Shown here piece by piece: positions 53,801 through 64,000 of a stretch of DNA of 64,000 nucleotides. The stretch is from the NCBI GenBank assembly GCA_028554795.2, contig CM068826.1, forward strand, positions 101,124,346-101,188,345, in the 5' to 3' direction. Position numbers and translations under genes: made by a program. The notes below the pieces were generated by a model. The model was not told the DNA's origin. It worked only from the letters and a program-made list of their open reading frames with translations, and ran no database searches. Numbering within the stretch: position 1 is the stretch's first letter; each line of letters starts with the position of its first letter. Origin of the DNA: Sinohyriopsis cumingii. Taxonomy: Eukaryota; Mollusca; Bivalvia; Unionida; Unionidae.

Positions 53801-56207
53801 CTTTTAGATTTAGTGGTTTCTTATATTTTCCATTTTCTACATATTCATAATTACAAGCTATGCAAATTACTTTTTTTTAAATGTGGTGTCCATACTCAAC
53901 CCCTTATATTTCCAGAGCCGAGATATAAAACTGAAGTAACAATTACAACTTTTGGCTCTCTTTCTTTACTCTGGAAGTAAACTTTATGCTACTGAAAATA
54001 TTTTGGATATACCTTGGATTATAGTTTGTCTTGCAAATTCAGATCGGTGCTATAAATGACTTTCAAAGTAACTCCATGGTAAATGCATGTCAATGTTTGC
54101 TAAAGTATTCAAGGTCATTTGGGTCAAGAGCTAATACTATGAGAAAAAAAATCACCTTAAATATATTTACAAGTTATATTTCTAACTAATTGAATTTTCT
54201 TCTAAAAATACAAAGAAACATTTGTTGTAAACACAAAATCTGTACATCTATTTTACAATATAAATAACATAATAAACAGCTGACACCATGCACAACATGT
54301 GCACCTCTTTATACAACACTGTTATCATGGCAACTGTGTGATAATAAACAAAAACTAATGAACATGTCATAAAATTGCTGTGTTCAAAATAAAAATGAAA
54401 CTTTGCTTCAGTTAATGCATACTCTTTTAAATTAAAAATCTTAAAGATATAAATAACAACAGTAAAAGTCATGACAATTGTTGCAAATAAATTTTTTTTG
54501 GCCTTTTTATAAATAAATGAGGCAAGGAAAATGGTTCCCATCTTTGACAAAAGTGCAGTAGATGGCAGGCAAACTGATTTATTAATGCTGACAAAAGTGT
54601 AAACTGTTCTAAACCTTTATTGTGGTAGAGAACTTAGTAAATTATATCTATTTACTGCATTTATAATTTCTTTGGAAACAATCTTAGGCAAATCATTGGT
54701 TGCTCTACTGATGCTGGGATGTGGACTGTGCCAATACTAAACATACATGTATTTTTGTATGGATACATCATTGTCATAGTGCACTCAAGGATAATTTGTT
54801 ATGCTTTAACTATGCATCACTGCACTATAATTAATCAAATGGTAGTTCTGATATTGCAACTTGAAGACTTTTTAAATTTTCAACCAAATATATAACAATG
54901 TAATTTCTTTTCTTATGGATACCAACTTTATTCAACTTTTGCAACTGTTATACATTTTTGATTTATTACACAAAAATTATGATTATTAAAACTGTGTTTA
55001 TAAGTATAGACAATTTATCTTTGGCATAAAAGTTTAATTTCCAATTTGGAAGCCAGCTAATTAAGACTAAGACACTGAATGTTTAGTAGTAATAGTTTGT
55101 AATCCCACTTGTGACCATTAAGAGACTTGTAAAGTTATAAAGTATGAAGCCTTTCACAAAAACTGCATGGCCATGGCAAAAACTGGTCTTATTATTGCTA
55201 TCCAATAGTATAAGAGAAAAATACTGATGCTAATTACATTGCCTGAGCAAATTTTAACGGTAAGAATCAAGCATTTATCTTAAAAAAATCAAAATGTTCA
55301 TCTTTTGCTAACAAACATTATGAAATACTTAAATTCCCAACAGTAAACTTTAATTTTTCATATGTGTTGTGTCTAATGCATGTCCGAAAAGATAGGCAAC
55401 TAAAACAAATACTTTCAGGTATGGAAAGTGCTATCTTTTCGGATATTTACCAAAGACTGGTTATGTTTTAGATATCAAGCATTTGTTCATAAAATAATTT
55501 TCTCTTTTCCCCCAAGTTACCTTTCTTTAGAATTTGCATTAAGAACTTGTATGTAATTGCATATTTCATATCACTAATATATCTTGAAATTAGTTTAAAT
55601 TTAAACCTATTCCAGAAACGGTGAAAAGTCATTGTGTTTGTGCAACAATATTTGCAAGTAATGGTACACTCAATTATGTCTTTTAACTTACAAATCTATT
55701 TTACTGCAATACGATAACTTGTCATCATACAGACATCTACTAGTCTCAAGATCCGACGAACAATCTGAGAACATGGAATATGCTGGAATAATGATATCTG
55801 AGGTGACGAGATGAGGGCATGGCTTGAAGACCATTGTATAAATAAATTATACTGTCATATTTACTCAAGTGGCCTCAACAAACGGCATAGACTCAGATCT
55901 GTTGTTCCATATTTGGGTCTGGGCCTAGGCCGTTTTTAGACGAGTGTGAATTATGTACCAGTAAATATGCTCCTTCACATCCATAAACAATATGCTGCCT
56001 CTTAGAAATCAAATTCAAATTTATATTAATAATAAATTTTTGTACAAATTGGTGTATCATTTTGTGACATGTCCTTTGTTTTAAGAAATACAAGTGTTAT
56101 TAATATACAAGACCCTATCAGGGTCTAAATGTGAAGATATGACTAAATAAAATAATGACATTATTCTGTAAAATCAGTGGCACTTAATCAACCGGCTCAC
56201 TGAATAT
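47859..56207. other. Long AT-rich region downstream of the ZMIZ gene
   Basis: No gene is recognised on either strand. Part may be the long 3' UTR of the minus-strand ZMIZ gene, which cannot be delimited from sequence alone. It contains a 14-bp palindrome at 49106-49119 and a two-stem hairpin at 55383-55443. Confidence 0.4.
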
Positions 56208-56997
56208 TTAACCCTTTACCTCATACAAGCGCCTTTGGACGCCTCAACTCCATTCTCATGCAAGCGCCTTTTGATGCCTCTACCCGAGTCACATGTAAGC
56301 ACCTCAACACCATTCTCATGGAAGCTCCTTCTTTTGGGAAAACCCCCTATTAGATACTACATTCGTTGGTATGAATGACCATTACATCAGATCATGTGGT
56401 TGCTGTTTAAGATCTGGTCAAAATGTGCTTTTTAAAGTAACTGGGTTAAATTTTCTCCACTCCAAAATGGAGGCTGCAGATTTCATTCAGTACTTACTAG
56501 AATTTTCACGATTTGAAAGCTTTAATAACTTACAATAACCCCTCTGATATTAATGTAAGCAGCAATTAGTTTTTATAAATTATCAAATTCAACAGATTTA
56601 GTGATGCAGACACAAAGAACTTGTACATTTCGATTATGAGAAATGTCAACTATGGTTGGCCACGAGCCTTCACTGACTTGACGGTGAATGATGAATGAGT
56701 TCTGTCAAGAATTTAAAGCACATAAGAAATTCTTCCATGAAAAATAATTATACACCTATAACGATTGGATTTTACTTTTAAGTCTTTCCATACGTAATAT
56801 GTGTGTACCAAAATTGTAAAATTATTAAAATTAAAACATCACATATACTACACTGCTTAACACTTAACAGGCAGTCTTATGTGTATGGAGTCAAATAGGT
56901 AACAGGTGTTCTATTTATAGCACACTGCACTGGGTAACTTTGCTACACGTATATTGAAGGGCTAAAAAGCCATACACTCTATGAGGTAAAGGGTTAA
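56208..56997. mobile_element. piggyBac-type non-autonomous element with TTAA flanks
   Basis: Terminal inverted repeats CCCTTTACCTCATA (56212-56225) and TATGAGGTAAAGGG (56980-56993) are perfect. They are flanked by TTAA on both sides (56208-56211 and 56994-56997), the exact target signature of piggyBac transposition. The interior of 782 bp has no transposase frame. Near the left end are diverged subrepeats CAAGCGCCTTTGGACGCCTC / CAAGCGCCTTTTGATGCCTC / TAAGCACCTCAACACC. It is non-autonomous and depends on a transposase elsewhere. Confidence 0.92.
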
Positions 56998-57554
56998 ATA
57001 CATTAGGGTTATTCCATCTGCATGTAATGACTGCTCCCTGTCAATGTTATTAGACAAATGTAAATGACTGCTCCCTGTCAATATTATTAGACATATGTCA
57101 TACATGTACTCTTAGAGAAGAGTTCACATCCATCTATCTGTAGGTCTGTGACTCACACACTATCCATGAAGGTCCCTGACCTTTCTTTGCGAAATAATTG
57201 CCACATTCTGTTCCTTGACCCAAATGTGAATTTGTCCATGAATTAACATCATCATAATGTTTCCTCAACTATCTATCATGAAGCGGGATGATTTTATGGG
57301 TACTGATGACAATGTAAATGACCATATTGTTACCATGGTGATGATAGCTGATGAGGTCCATGTCATGATAAATCTGGTGCTGTGAATATAAAATAATTTC
57401 ACAAAAATTGCAGATCTACTGCCAATGAAGTCTCACTTGATCACAAATAAGTATTTATTGCAGTAACAACCATCCAAATCAAAATTCACAATGTATCAAT
57501 GAGACCCTTCATCTCGAACTGGCCTAGAATGATGAATATTTTGGTTTATTCCAT
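56998..57554 (-). other. Start of the ZMIZ 3' UTR
   Basis: It follows the stop codon at 57555-57557 on the minus strand. It holds a tandem copy of an AATGACTGCTCCCTGTCAAT segment (about 57026 and 57062). No other feature is seen. Confidence 0.5.
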
Positions 57555-57740
57555 TCACGCTTCAAAAAACGCCAATATATCATCATTATTATTGTTTGCA
57601 CTGCTGTTGTTAGCATTGCTGCCAGTATTTGTATTGCCAGTTCCATTGCTGCCATTTTGCCCAGAGTTATCCCCTCCTTCAGGTGGACCCAGATAAGATA
57701 ACAGCTCAATGGGATCACCAAGGTTATCCAAACTGGTGAG
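57555..57740 (-). CDS. ZMIZ1: ZMIZ last coding exon
   Basis: Acceptor TTTTACAG, then [20 protein letters not shown], an Asn/Gly/Ser/Thr-rich run, and DDILAFFEA before the stop. The ELLSYLxPP and DDxLxxFE motifs are the conserved C-terminal activation motifs of ZMIZ proteins. The low-complexity run between them is longer than in the human protein. Confidence 0.93.
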   Translation of the reverse strand, partial: LTSLDNLGDPIELLSYLGPPEGGDNSGQNGSNGTGNTNTGSNANNSSANNNNDDILAFFEA

Positions 57741-60700
57741 CTGTAAAAAAAAAAATAACAATAAGTAATTAGTAACAAAGTATAGATCTTCAGGGATTTA
57801 TACAGTGCAGTAAGAAAATACATGTAAATAAGAAACAAGAAATCTATTTCTTTTCTCCAACATGCAATATGCAAGTTTCAAAAAAGTCATTTTAAATTAG
57901 CAACAAGGTAATAGTAAAGAATATGTATAATGAGAAATAATAAAATACAAATAAATCATAAACACCAAAACTATGTTTAATTATACATGCATTCTGTTGA
58001 TCAAACTGAGTCAACCTAGTATTGAAAATTTAAATAGGTCAGAACTCAATTTTTAAAAACAGATTATCATAATATGGGTAAAAGAAAATAGACTGCTTTG
58101 TCAACTGTTAACTAGATACTTGTTACTGACTTGTCCTTAAACAAATCATGAAATCATTTAACGGAAATTATGTGATCAACAAAGATTTCCAATTAACGAG
58201 TACCTCAATTTTTACCATCTGTACAACGTCTCATCCATCTATCATTCAAGATCTTGCATTTTTGTCAGAATTGTGTCAACTGTTACAAATTCAAAGCATG
58301 ATGACATTTAGTACAATGTGTAATTTGAATGGGATCATAACTGCAGACACTTTAATATGACCCTTACCTCTATCCCTGGTGCTGAGGGATCCCCATCTAT
58401 GATTGCTGTTGGATCAAAGTTCAGATCGTCTGCTCCTGATGTAGACAGATTGCCACCAGATGACTGCACCTGATGATGATTGAGAGGATGGCTTCCATTG
58501 GATGATGTGCAATTGTTCATGGCTTGTGACTGGCTAGATGGAGGTAAATGATTGTTCATGGAACTTGGTTGATGTGATAACACATTTGGATCTGAAGACT
58601 GCAGAAACTGGCCATGTGGATTCATTTGTTTATTCATCATATCACCAGAGTTCATTGAATTCATTGAGTTCATGGAGTTTACACTGTTTAAGGAGTTCAT
58701 ATCCCCTCCCACTCCTCCAGGTGGCAAATGTGACAGAGGTCCTGAAAAATCTCCCCCGCCAGAGGGGTAAACCCCAGGTCCTTCCCCTCCTGGTCCATAG
58801 CTACCTGAAAATGGAGGACCTGAAAAACAGAAAACATTGCCAAATTAGTCATGAACTGACCAATTAACAAATGCCATTTAAAATGGCTTATTGGTGATCC
58901 ATGTGGAAGATTTTCAGAGTTTACCATGGGAACATTAACATAGTTTTGGTGATCTTGTTTCCCTGTAGTAATTGGAAAAGCTGTATGTGTGTCTCTCATT
59001 TAAAAAAGTTGTAACTATGTCTCTCATTGAAAAAGCTGTACCCATATTTCTCACTGGAAAATTTTAAACATTTCTCTCAAATGAAAAACTGTACATGTGT
59101 TTCCCATTGGTAAAGCTGTACCTATGCCTCGCCATTCAAAGGCATGCTGGGTTCATTCTTGACTCTGCCAAAAATCTTTTTTTTTCTCCAGTTTTGGTTC
59201 ATGAAAGGTCTGTCTGACCCCCATAGGGTGCATAAAAAAAGGCCCAACAAAATAAAGACTGAAGTTGGTTACAGCAGAATTAAGACTTAAGCGCATCCCA
59301 TGTTAATTGAATAGAGTGCACTCGATGCGTAAGATTAACAAGACAATCAATTTCATTGGTTGATAATAGCATCATACTCATTTTACACCCAATTTTGAGC
59401 ACATGGTGGATCAATGACAAAAAATGCAAAGAGAAGACAAAATCATCAGCAAATCGGTGCTGCATTTATACGAAAGTAGTGTACTGGGAGGAAAAATATG
59501 TAGACTCAAATATCGTTATTAAATTCTAGATGTGAATGGTTTCTCGTGCACAAACTAAAGAACCCCGAGCTATGATCTGGAAGGGGCTGTTGGGCTCCAC
59601 TATTTTTATTTCTGGAATGAACAATGGATAAGATAGAAATACCCTTTAAGAATTATAAAACAGATTCTTCTGCAATGTTAGCAAATCAAATTGTCTCACC
59701 TTGTGAAGAGGGCCTCATTGGATATGGTGAATGCTGGGGCCCCATGTCCCAGGAGTTCATTGTGGGAAGCTGCATACTGGATGGAGACATTGCTTTCACC
59801 CACCTTCCCGCAGCACATGGTTCACCTATGGGAAAAATATAATGAACAATATCATGGTAGTTAGCAGGGACATAGCTAGGCATATTTAAAATGTACATGT
59901 GAAAAATTGCTCCCTGATGCTATCCTCTAATCTTTTTAATATTCACTACATACTGAATGAAAGAATCCTTGCTAATGTAAAGTTTCCATTCAGATTCTAC
60001 CTCCCAGATGAAGAATATATACTTAAATCAGGGATTACAAACATGCAGCCTGAGAGATAACAAAAGTGGTGTGGCCCTTGGGCCACTGAAAATGCCCTCA
60101 TGCAACCCTCAGGGTGGTCTGAGACCTGTGACTTAAATTTTATAAAAGTTTGGTTTTAAATTGATTGATAAAATACCTATACCACCTGTATCTTAAACAT
60201 TTTCCATTTGACTGGTTTCAAATTTGGTTAATAAAATACCTACCTCCAGTATCTTCTTCTTTAATGGTCTTGATAGGGACAGGTTTCCAGCTGGCCGTGG
60301 GGTCTATAGTCACCTCCTCAAATTCAGTGCTTGCCAAATTAGTCAGGATCCCCCAAATGTATTGGTCAATCTCTAATCCCTCAAGTAAAGCTGGTTTGCT
60401 GTCCAATGAAAACAAGTCCATTAATTCATGTCAGCAACTTCAACAATTTGATGCAACTGTTTGATTGCAACTAATCAGAAAAGCAAACTGAAAACTACTT
60501 AATTCATTCACTGAAACCAATTTCTGAAAGAACTGTTTTATTGCAACATTAATACCCAAGTCTATCTAAATGCAATAAAGTAACGAGGTTAATCCAAATT
60601 CTAAAATTTGTTCTTTCCAAGCTAAATCTATTCCTTATCTATCTATACATGAATACTGTTTTGTGCTAATATTTAGTTAAGTCAAATGTCTCAAGGGGTA

Positions 60701-63421
60701 CATACAGAGCTAGTTTATAAAGCTTAAATAAGTTGGTATAATGTTCTTTATAGTTGTTATGTACAATCTTCTGCACCTCATTGGGCCTCTTCTCTCCCAA
60801 TTTTTTAAACAAAAACAAGCTTGACAAAGTTTCACTTTCCTGAATCAATGATTTACTGACTACTATTTCAGATTTCTTGTCTGTTTCATAATGCTGTTTT
60901 ACAGCTTCACATCCATCAACGACATAGTTTGTTTGTTCACACGGGTATTTTGATAAAAAAATATCTCTTTATTTACAATTTGATTCAGATTCAATTTATT
61001 TTAACCCTTACAGTCATATACATGGCTAAATTGAGAAAAATTAACATTGCATACAATCTTTAAATTGCCTGTATTTTAATTAGGCTAAACATTTTGCCTT
61101 TTCCACATGAAAGGGGTTGACTGGCATTCCATCTGTTTTTGTACATCCAGCACGTACATTGGACTTCTATTCATCATTTTCAAGTTAAAAATCTCAAACT
61201 GGTATTTCCATTAACACATTCCCACCTTCAATAACCTAATATACATTGACACATTATCACCATCATCACCCATTATGACCAAATGAAATGGTTAATGGAT
61301 GATGAACAATGTTGGGAATCACCCAGTCTGGGTTTTCAAGGATGCCCAAATTTTAAATGTAATTGTACAGCTTCCTCGCTGCAAGGCTGAAATGACTGTT
61401 TCAATGAGCCAATTAAATTTAGTTAACAACCATTCATGTAAAGTCAAACAACCCAGGTGCATAAATTGCTGCCAACTTGAAAAAAGACAAAAGTCGTGAC
61501 AAGTGCTAAAAAAACTCTACTGGCTGCAAGAAATGTCCCAAGAAACACTTTAAGTGTAACAACCATTCATTTCAAGTCAAAGAACTCAGCTGTGTAAATT
61601 GTTGCTTACTAAAAAAAAAGACAGAAATTGAGTCAACCACTAACTGACCTCTACTATCTGCACAACACATCGCAACAAGCACATTTGGTGTTAGCAGTTA
61701 GGAAAAAAATTAACAATTATAATAATGATAATAATATCCTGTGCAGAGACTGTTTTTATATGTGCAACTTTAAGCTAATTTGCGTGAGTTCTCATGTTTG
61801 GCTGCCCTCAAAGTGCATAAATTTGTACAAATTTTGCGCTATCCACAAATCTGCATGCCCAGGCTGTATTTTTGAACATGGCAGTACAATTGTATATTGT
61901 GTCCATGTCAAAGAGTTTCCTAAATACATTAATACAATATGTCTAACAAATTCTTTCCCCAACTTGGATGAAAACACAAAATGCAGCTTTGTATATTACA
62001 TATATTTTCCACAATATGCTATGAATGGAATAAAAAAATGATTAACATAAATCTGACTTGGTGTATTGAAGCATATTGTCACATAAATGTTTTCAAAAAT
62101 GCCTCAATAAAACAAGTGAGTGGTTTTTTTTTAGTGAAACAGAAAAATAGACTGAAACATCAAAATGCAACAACTGATCAAACAAAAATAGAATGAAATG
62201 GGTATGTAATACTCACAAGTTCTCAGAAAAGAAACTAGTACTTACTTGCAGACTGGGCATCTCCACTGACCTCGCTCACAGTTCAGCTGAAGATATGATT
62301 CAAGGTCGAAGCACTAAAATAACAAAGTCGTACTGAGAATTGAGCAAAACAATCAACATAAATGTAAAATTAAAACATTTCCTTCATTTTTTTTTTAAGA
62401 AACATATTTGGACATGACCAGTCTACAACCAGCAGAAAAGTATATTGTATTGGTAAAACATGTCCAACGCAGTCCAAAAAAAGTTTCAAAACATGTAAAA
62501 ATAAATTAAAAACTTTTAGAATGGCCTGAAAATCTAATAAGGCCATCTATATATGCATACAAACATAACAAACAAATTTCATTCATCTACCTAAAGCAGC
62601 TTTGGCCCATTTTTACAAAAAATGATTTTATAAAATGTTTGAAATACTCCCAAAATACATACAATAATGTGAAAATTAATTAAATGTCCAGAAAATCTAA
62701 TTAGGCCAGTCACAAATAAATACAATTATCATACCTACTAAATTTCATTTGTCTATCTCAAGTGACTTTTGCTTAATTCTGCTAACAAGGTTATCACCAA
62801 TAAATGATATGTTTGCTTTAATAATAAAAAAGTGCTGTGTTAAAAAAGCATCACAAAAATGGAAAACATGCACACAAATATACTTCAGTTTATTTGTTTG
62901 TGTCATGTGGTTTTGTGCAATCTTTTATCAAAAGCCGTTCAGGATGGATGTGGACATCAAGATGGTCAGACAATTATGAACAGATTAACAACAAAATCAA
63001 AATAACATTTCCCACCCAACACAAAAGGTGGGGTACGTTAAAAAAAATGGGAAGACTCATGCCTGATACTGTTTTACTGAGGTTTATACCTATATTATCT
63101 ATTTTTTGTTTTGAAGATATTTGGATTTGAATGGATTTTTTTATATAATTGAAACTGACTTTTAATTGAAATTGACTTTACAAACTATATTCCATTAGAA
63201 ATGAACTGAATGCATTAGAACAGCTTGCAATTTTTAAAAAATCTCTAACAAAATATAAAAATATCTTACCTGCACATGCTTACAGTCATGCCCCCTGGCA
63301 GGTAGTGTTATCCGCCTGAAGGTTATTGGACATTTTAAGGAAACTTTTATTGCTGTTTGTTCCACTCCATCCTCTCCATTTAATGTATTATTACTGGACA
63401 CGTTTGTGAAATTTCTTTTGA
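57555..63421 (-). CDS. ZMIZ1: ZMIZ1/2-type MIZ zinc-finger protein, 3' exons (partial, continues beyond 64000)
   Basis: Six consecutive exons encode the C-terminal third of a ZMIZ (Zimp) protein, a nuclear PIAS-like SUMO-pathway co-activator. Coordinates are 63421-63270, 62313-62246, 60398-60244, 59825-59700, 58819-58368 and 57740-57555. Order: entry to the MIZ domain with [20 protein letters not shown], the SP-RING zinc site ([26 protein letters not shown]), then [16 protein letters not shown] and [20 protein letters not shown] Ser/Pro/Gly-rich transactivation region follows, then the acidic end [21 protein letters not shown]. Intron phases agree at every junction. The N-terminal exons lie beyond the window. 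Which vertebrate paralogue it matches better cannot be told. Confidence 0.95.
58368..58819 (-). CDS. ZMIZ1: ZMIZ Ser/Asn/Gly-rich exon
   Basis: Acceptor TTTTTCAG and donor GAG|GTAAGG. It encodes 150 residues rich in Ser, Asn, Met and Gly. These include [20 protein letters not shown] and the conserved [19 protein letters not shown] next to the transactivation end. Phase 2 entry and phase 0 exit fit both neighbours. Confidence 0.92.
59700..59825 (-). CDS. ZMIZ1: ZMIZ exon with MSPSxM motif
   Basis: Acceptor TTTCCCATAG and donor AAG|GTGAG. It encodes 42 codons including [20 protein letters not shown]. The KxMSPSxM motif follows the SP-RING region in ZMIZ1, where vertebrates have FKTMSPSQM. Confidence 0.92.
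60244..60398 (-). CDS. ZMIZ1: ZMIZ exon following the SP-RING
   Basis: Acceptor GACAG and donor GGAG|GTAGG. It encodes [20 protein letters not shown], then [20 protein letters not shown]. This is among the most conserved parts of the family outside the zinc finger. Confidence 0.94.
60399..62245 (-). other. ZMIZ1: ZMIZ intron
   Basis: A 1.85-kb AT-rich intron with no recognised gene. Two tandem-like segments around AACAACCATTCAT (61427 and 61558) show a small local duplication. Confidence 0.7.
62246..62313 (-). CDS. ZMIZ1: ZMIZ exon: second half of the MIZ/SP-RING finger
   Basis: A 68-bp exon with acceptor TATTTTAG and donor CAA|GTAAGT. It encodes [20 protein letters not shown] then VC and a split Asn codon. 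It supplies three of the zinc ligands. Confidence 0.95.
62314..63269 (-). other. ZMIZ1: ZMIZ intron splitting the MIZ finger
   Basis: A 956-bp AT-rich intron between the two halves of the zinc finger. Nothing else is recognised. Confidence 0.75.
63270..63421 (-). CDS. ZMIZ1: ZMIZ exon: first half of the MIZ/SP-RING finger
   Basis: Acceptor TTTTTTAG and donor CAG|GTAAGA. It encodes [20 protein letters not shown], then [20 protein letters not shown] and [10 protein letters not shown]. The entry Cys and His ligands are present. No further upstream exon was recognised in 63422-64000. Confidence 0.95.
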
Positions 63422-64000
63422 CTAAAAAATATTAAAAAAATATATCTCTTAAGAATAATCAATGATAAGGACAGTGTATTTTATGATACTTTACTTGTAC
63501 TTTTCATGCAATGTTCAAAGTTCAAAATATTGATTTGAAACAACCATTTTGGCAGTTTCCTGTTGGATGAAATTCTATTACAAGTTTTTTAAAAATATAA
63601 CATTTTTCTATTATTCCTTCACTAGAGCTGTTGTAGAACCTAAAATTGCAGCCTCAACAACATGTTTTTGCTGAAATTTGGCACCATTCCCCTATTCGAA
63701 CGCTTCATATCACATACTTGTACAATGGAATATTGGATACAAGTTTTATGTAACTAATTTTGGTTTAAACAACACACGATATCCTTTTTTCGGATATATT
63801 GTGAAAGGAGATCTGAAAATAAACTGCACCAAAAATTACAAATAATGTGAGATAGGAGTCACAAGACTAGGTGTGAAAAATTCCCCCAAAATTTTATTAC
63901 CGGAATAATTGCAACAGAATTTAGCAAGGTCTAAGAGTAAAATTCACTGCAACAGCACGTTGGAAGAGGTGAAGGTAACTATTGATGGTAATGTTTAACA

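Overview
The window is animal nuclear DNA. It is AT-rich, carries long (TA)n tracts and has GT-AG introns. At its right end lies a minus-strand ZMIZ1/2-type gene (MIZ/SP-RING zinc finger, PIAS-like), cut by the window edge. Family content suggests an invertebrate, possibly a mollusc or another lophotrochozoan; the species cannot be fixed from the sequence.

The left two thirds are a nest of mobile elements. A decayed protein-primed DNA polymerase B (element A, about 1640-3735) lies outside the nest. An old Polinton-like element (B, about 4918-39929) has inverted ends of about 260-270 bp. On its left it keeps remains of pX-like proteins and an adenovirus-type protease; on its right a polymerase B/SF1 helicase/HNH fusion, an integrase, a PLA2-like domain, an HNH nuclease and a packaging ATPase. 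A minus-strand L1/Tx1-like LINE entered B, leaving pieces at 8804-9814 and 30268-about 32250. A young Polinton/adintovirus-like element (C, 9815-30267, 20,453 bp) then inserted into the LINE endonuclease region. C is exactly bounded: AG...CT tips, inverted repeats of about 375 bp, and a perfect 6-bp target duplication ATCGTT. It is nearly whole, with about six breaks.

C carries polymerase B, a chromodomain integrase, packaging ATPase, adenain-like protease, major capsid, penton-like capsid, pX-like and basic core proteins, and a two-helix membrane protein. Accessory genes include two BIR (IAP-like) proteins, a zinc-knuckle protein, an F-box-like tandem pair, a possible tail-anchored protein, and five small genes at the two ends. 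All five end genes finish just before a stem-loop that matches the metazoan replication-dependent histone mRNA 3' stem-loop. The core genes instead have TATA boxes and, in places, AATAAA signals. The three right-end genes share a promoter block next to a TATA box, and look like tandemly copied expression cassettes. This histone-style 3' end on an integrated virus-like element is the most unusual signal here.

Right of the nest are an extra copy of the B-type terminal repeat (about 41825-42021), a minisatellite with a 220-bp higher-order period (42069-42555), a terminal coding exon of an unidentified host gene (43438-43667, plus strand), a piggyBac-type non-autonomous element with TTAA flanks (56212-56993), and the ZMIZ exons (57555-63421). 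Most of 43668-57550 is AT-rich and shows no recognisable gene.
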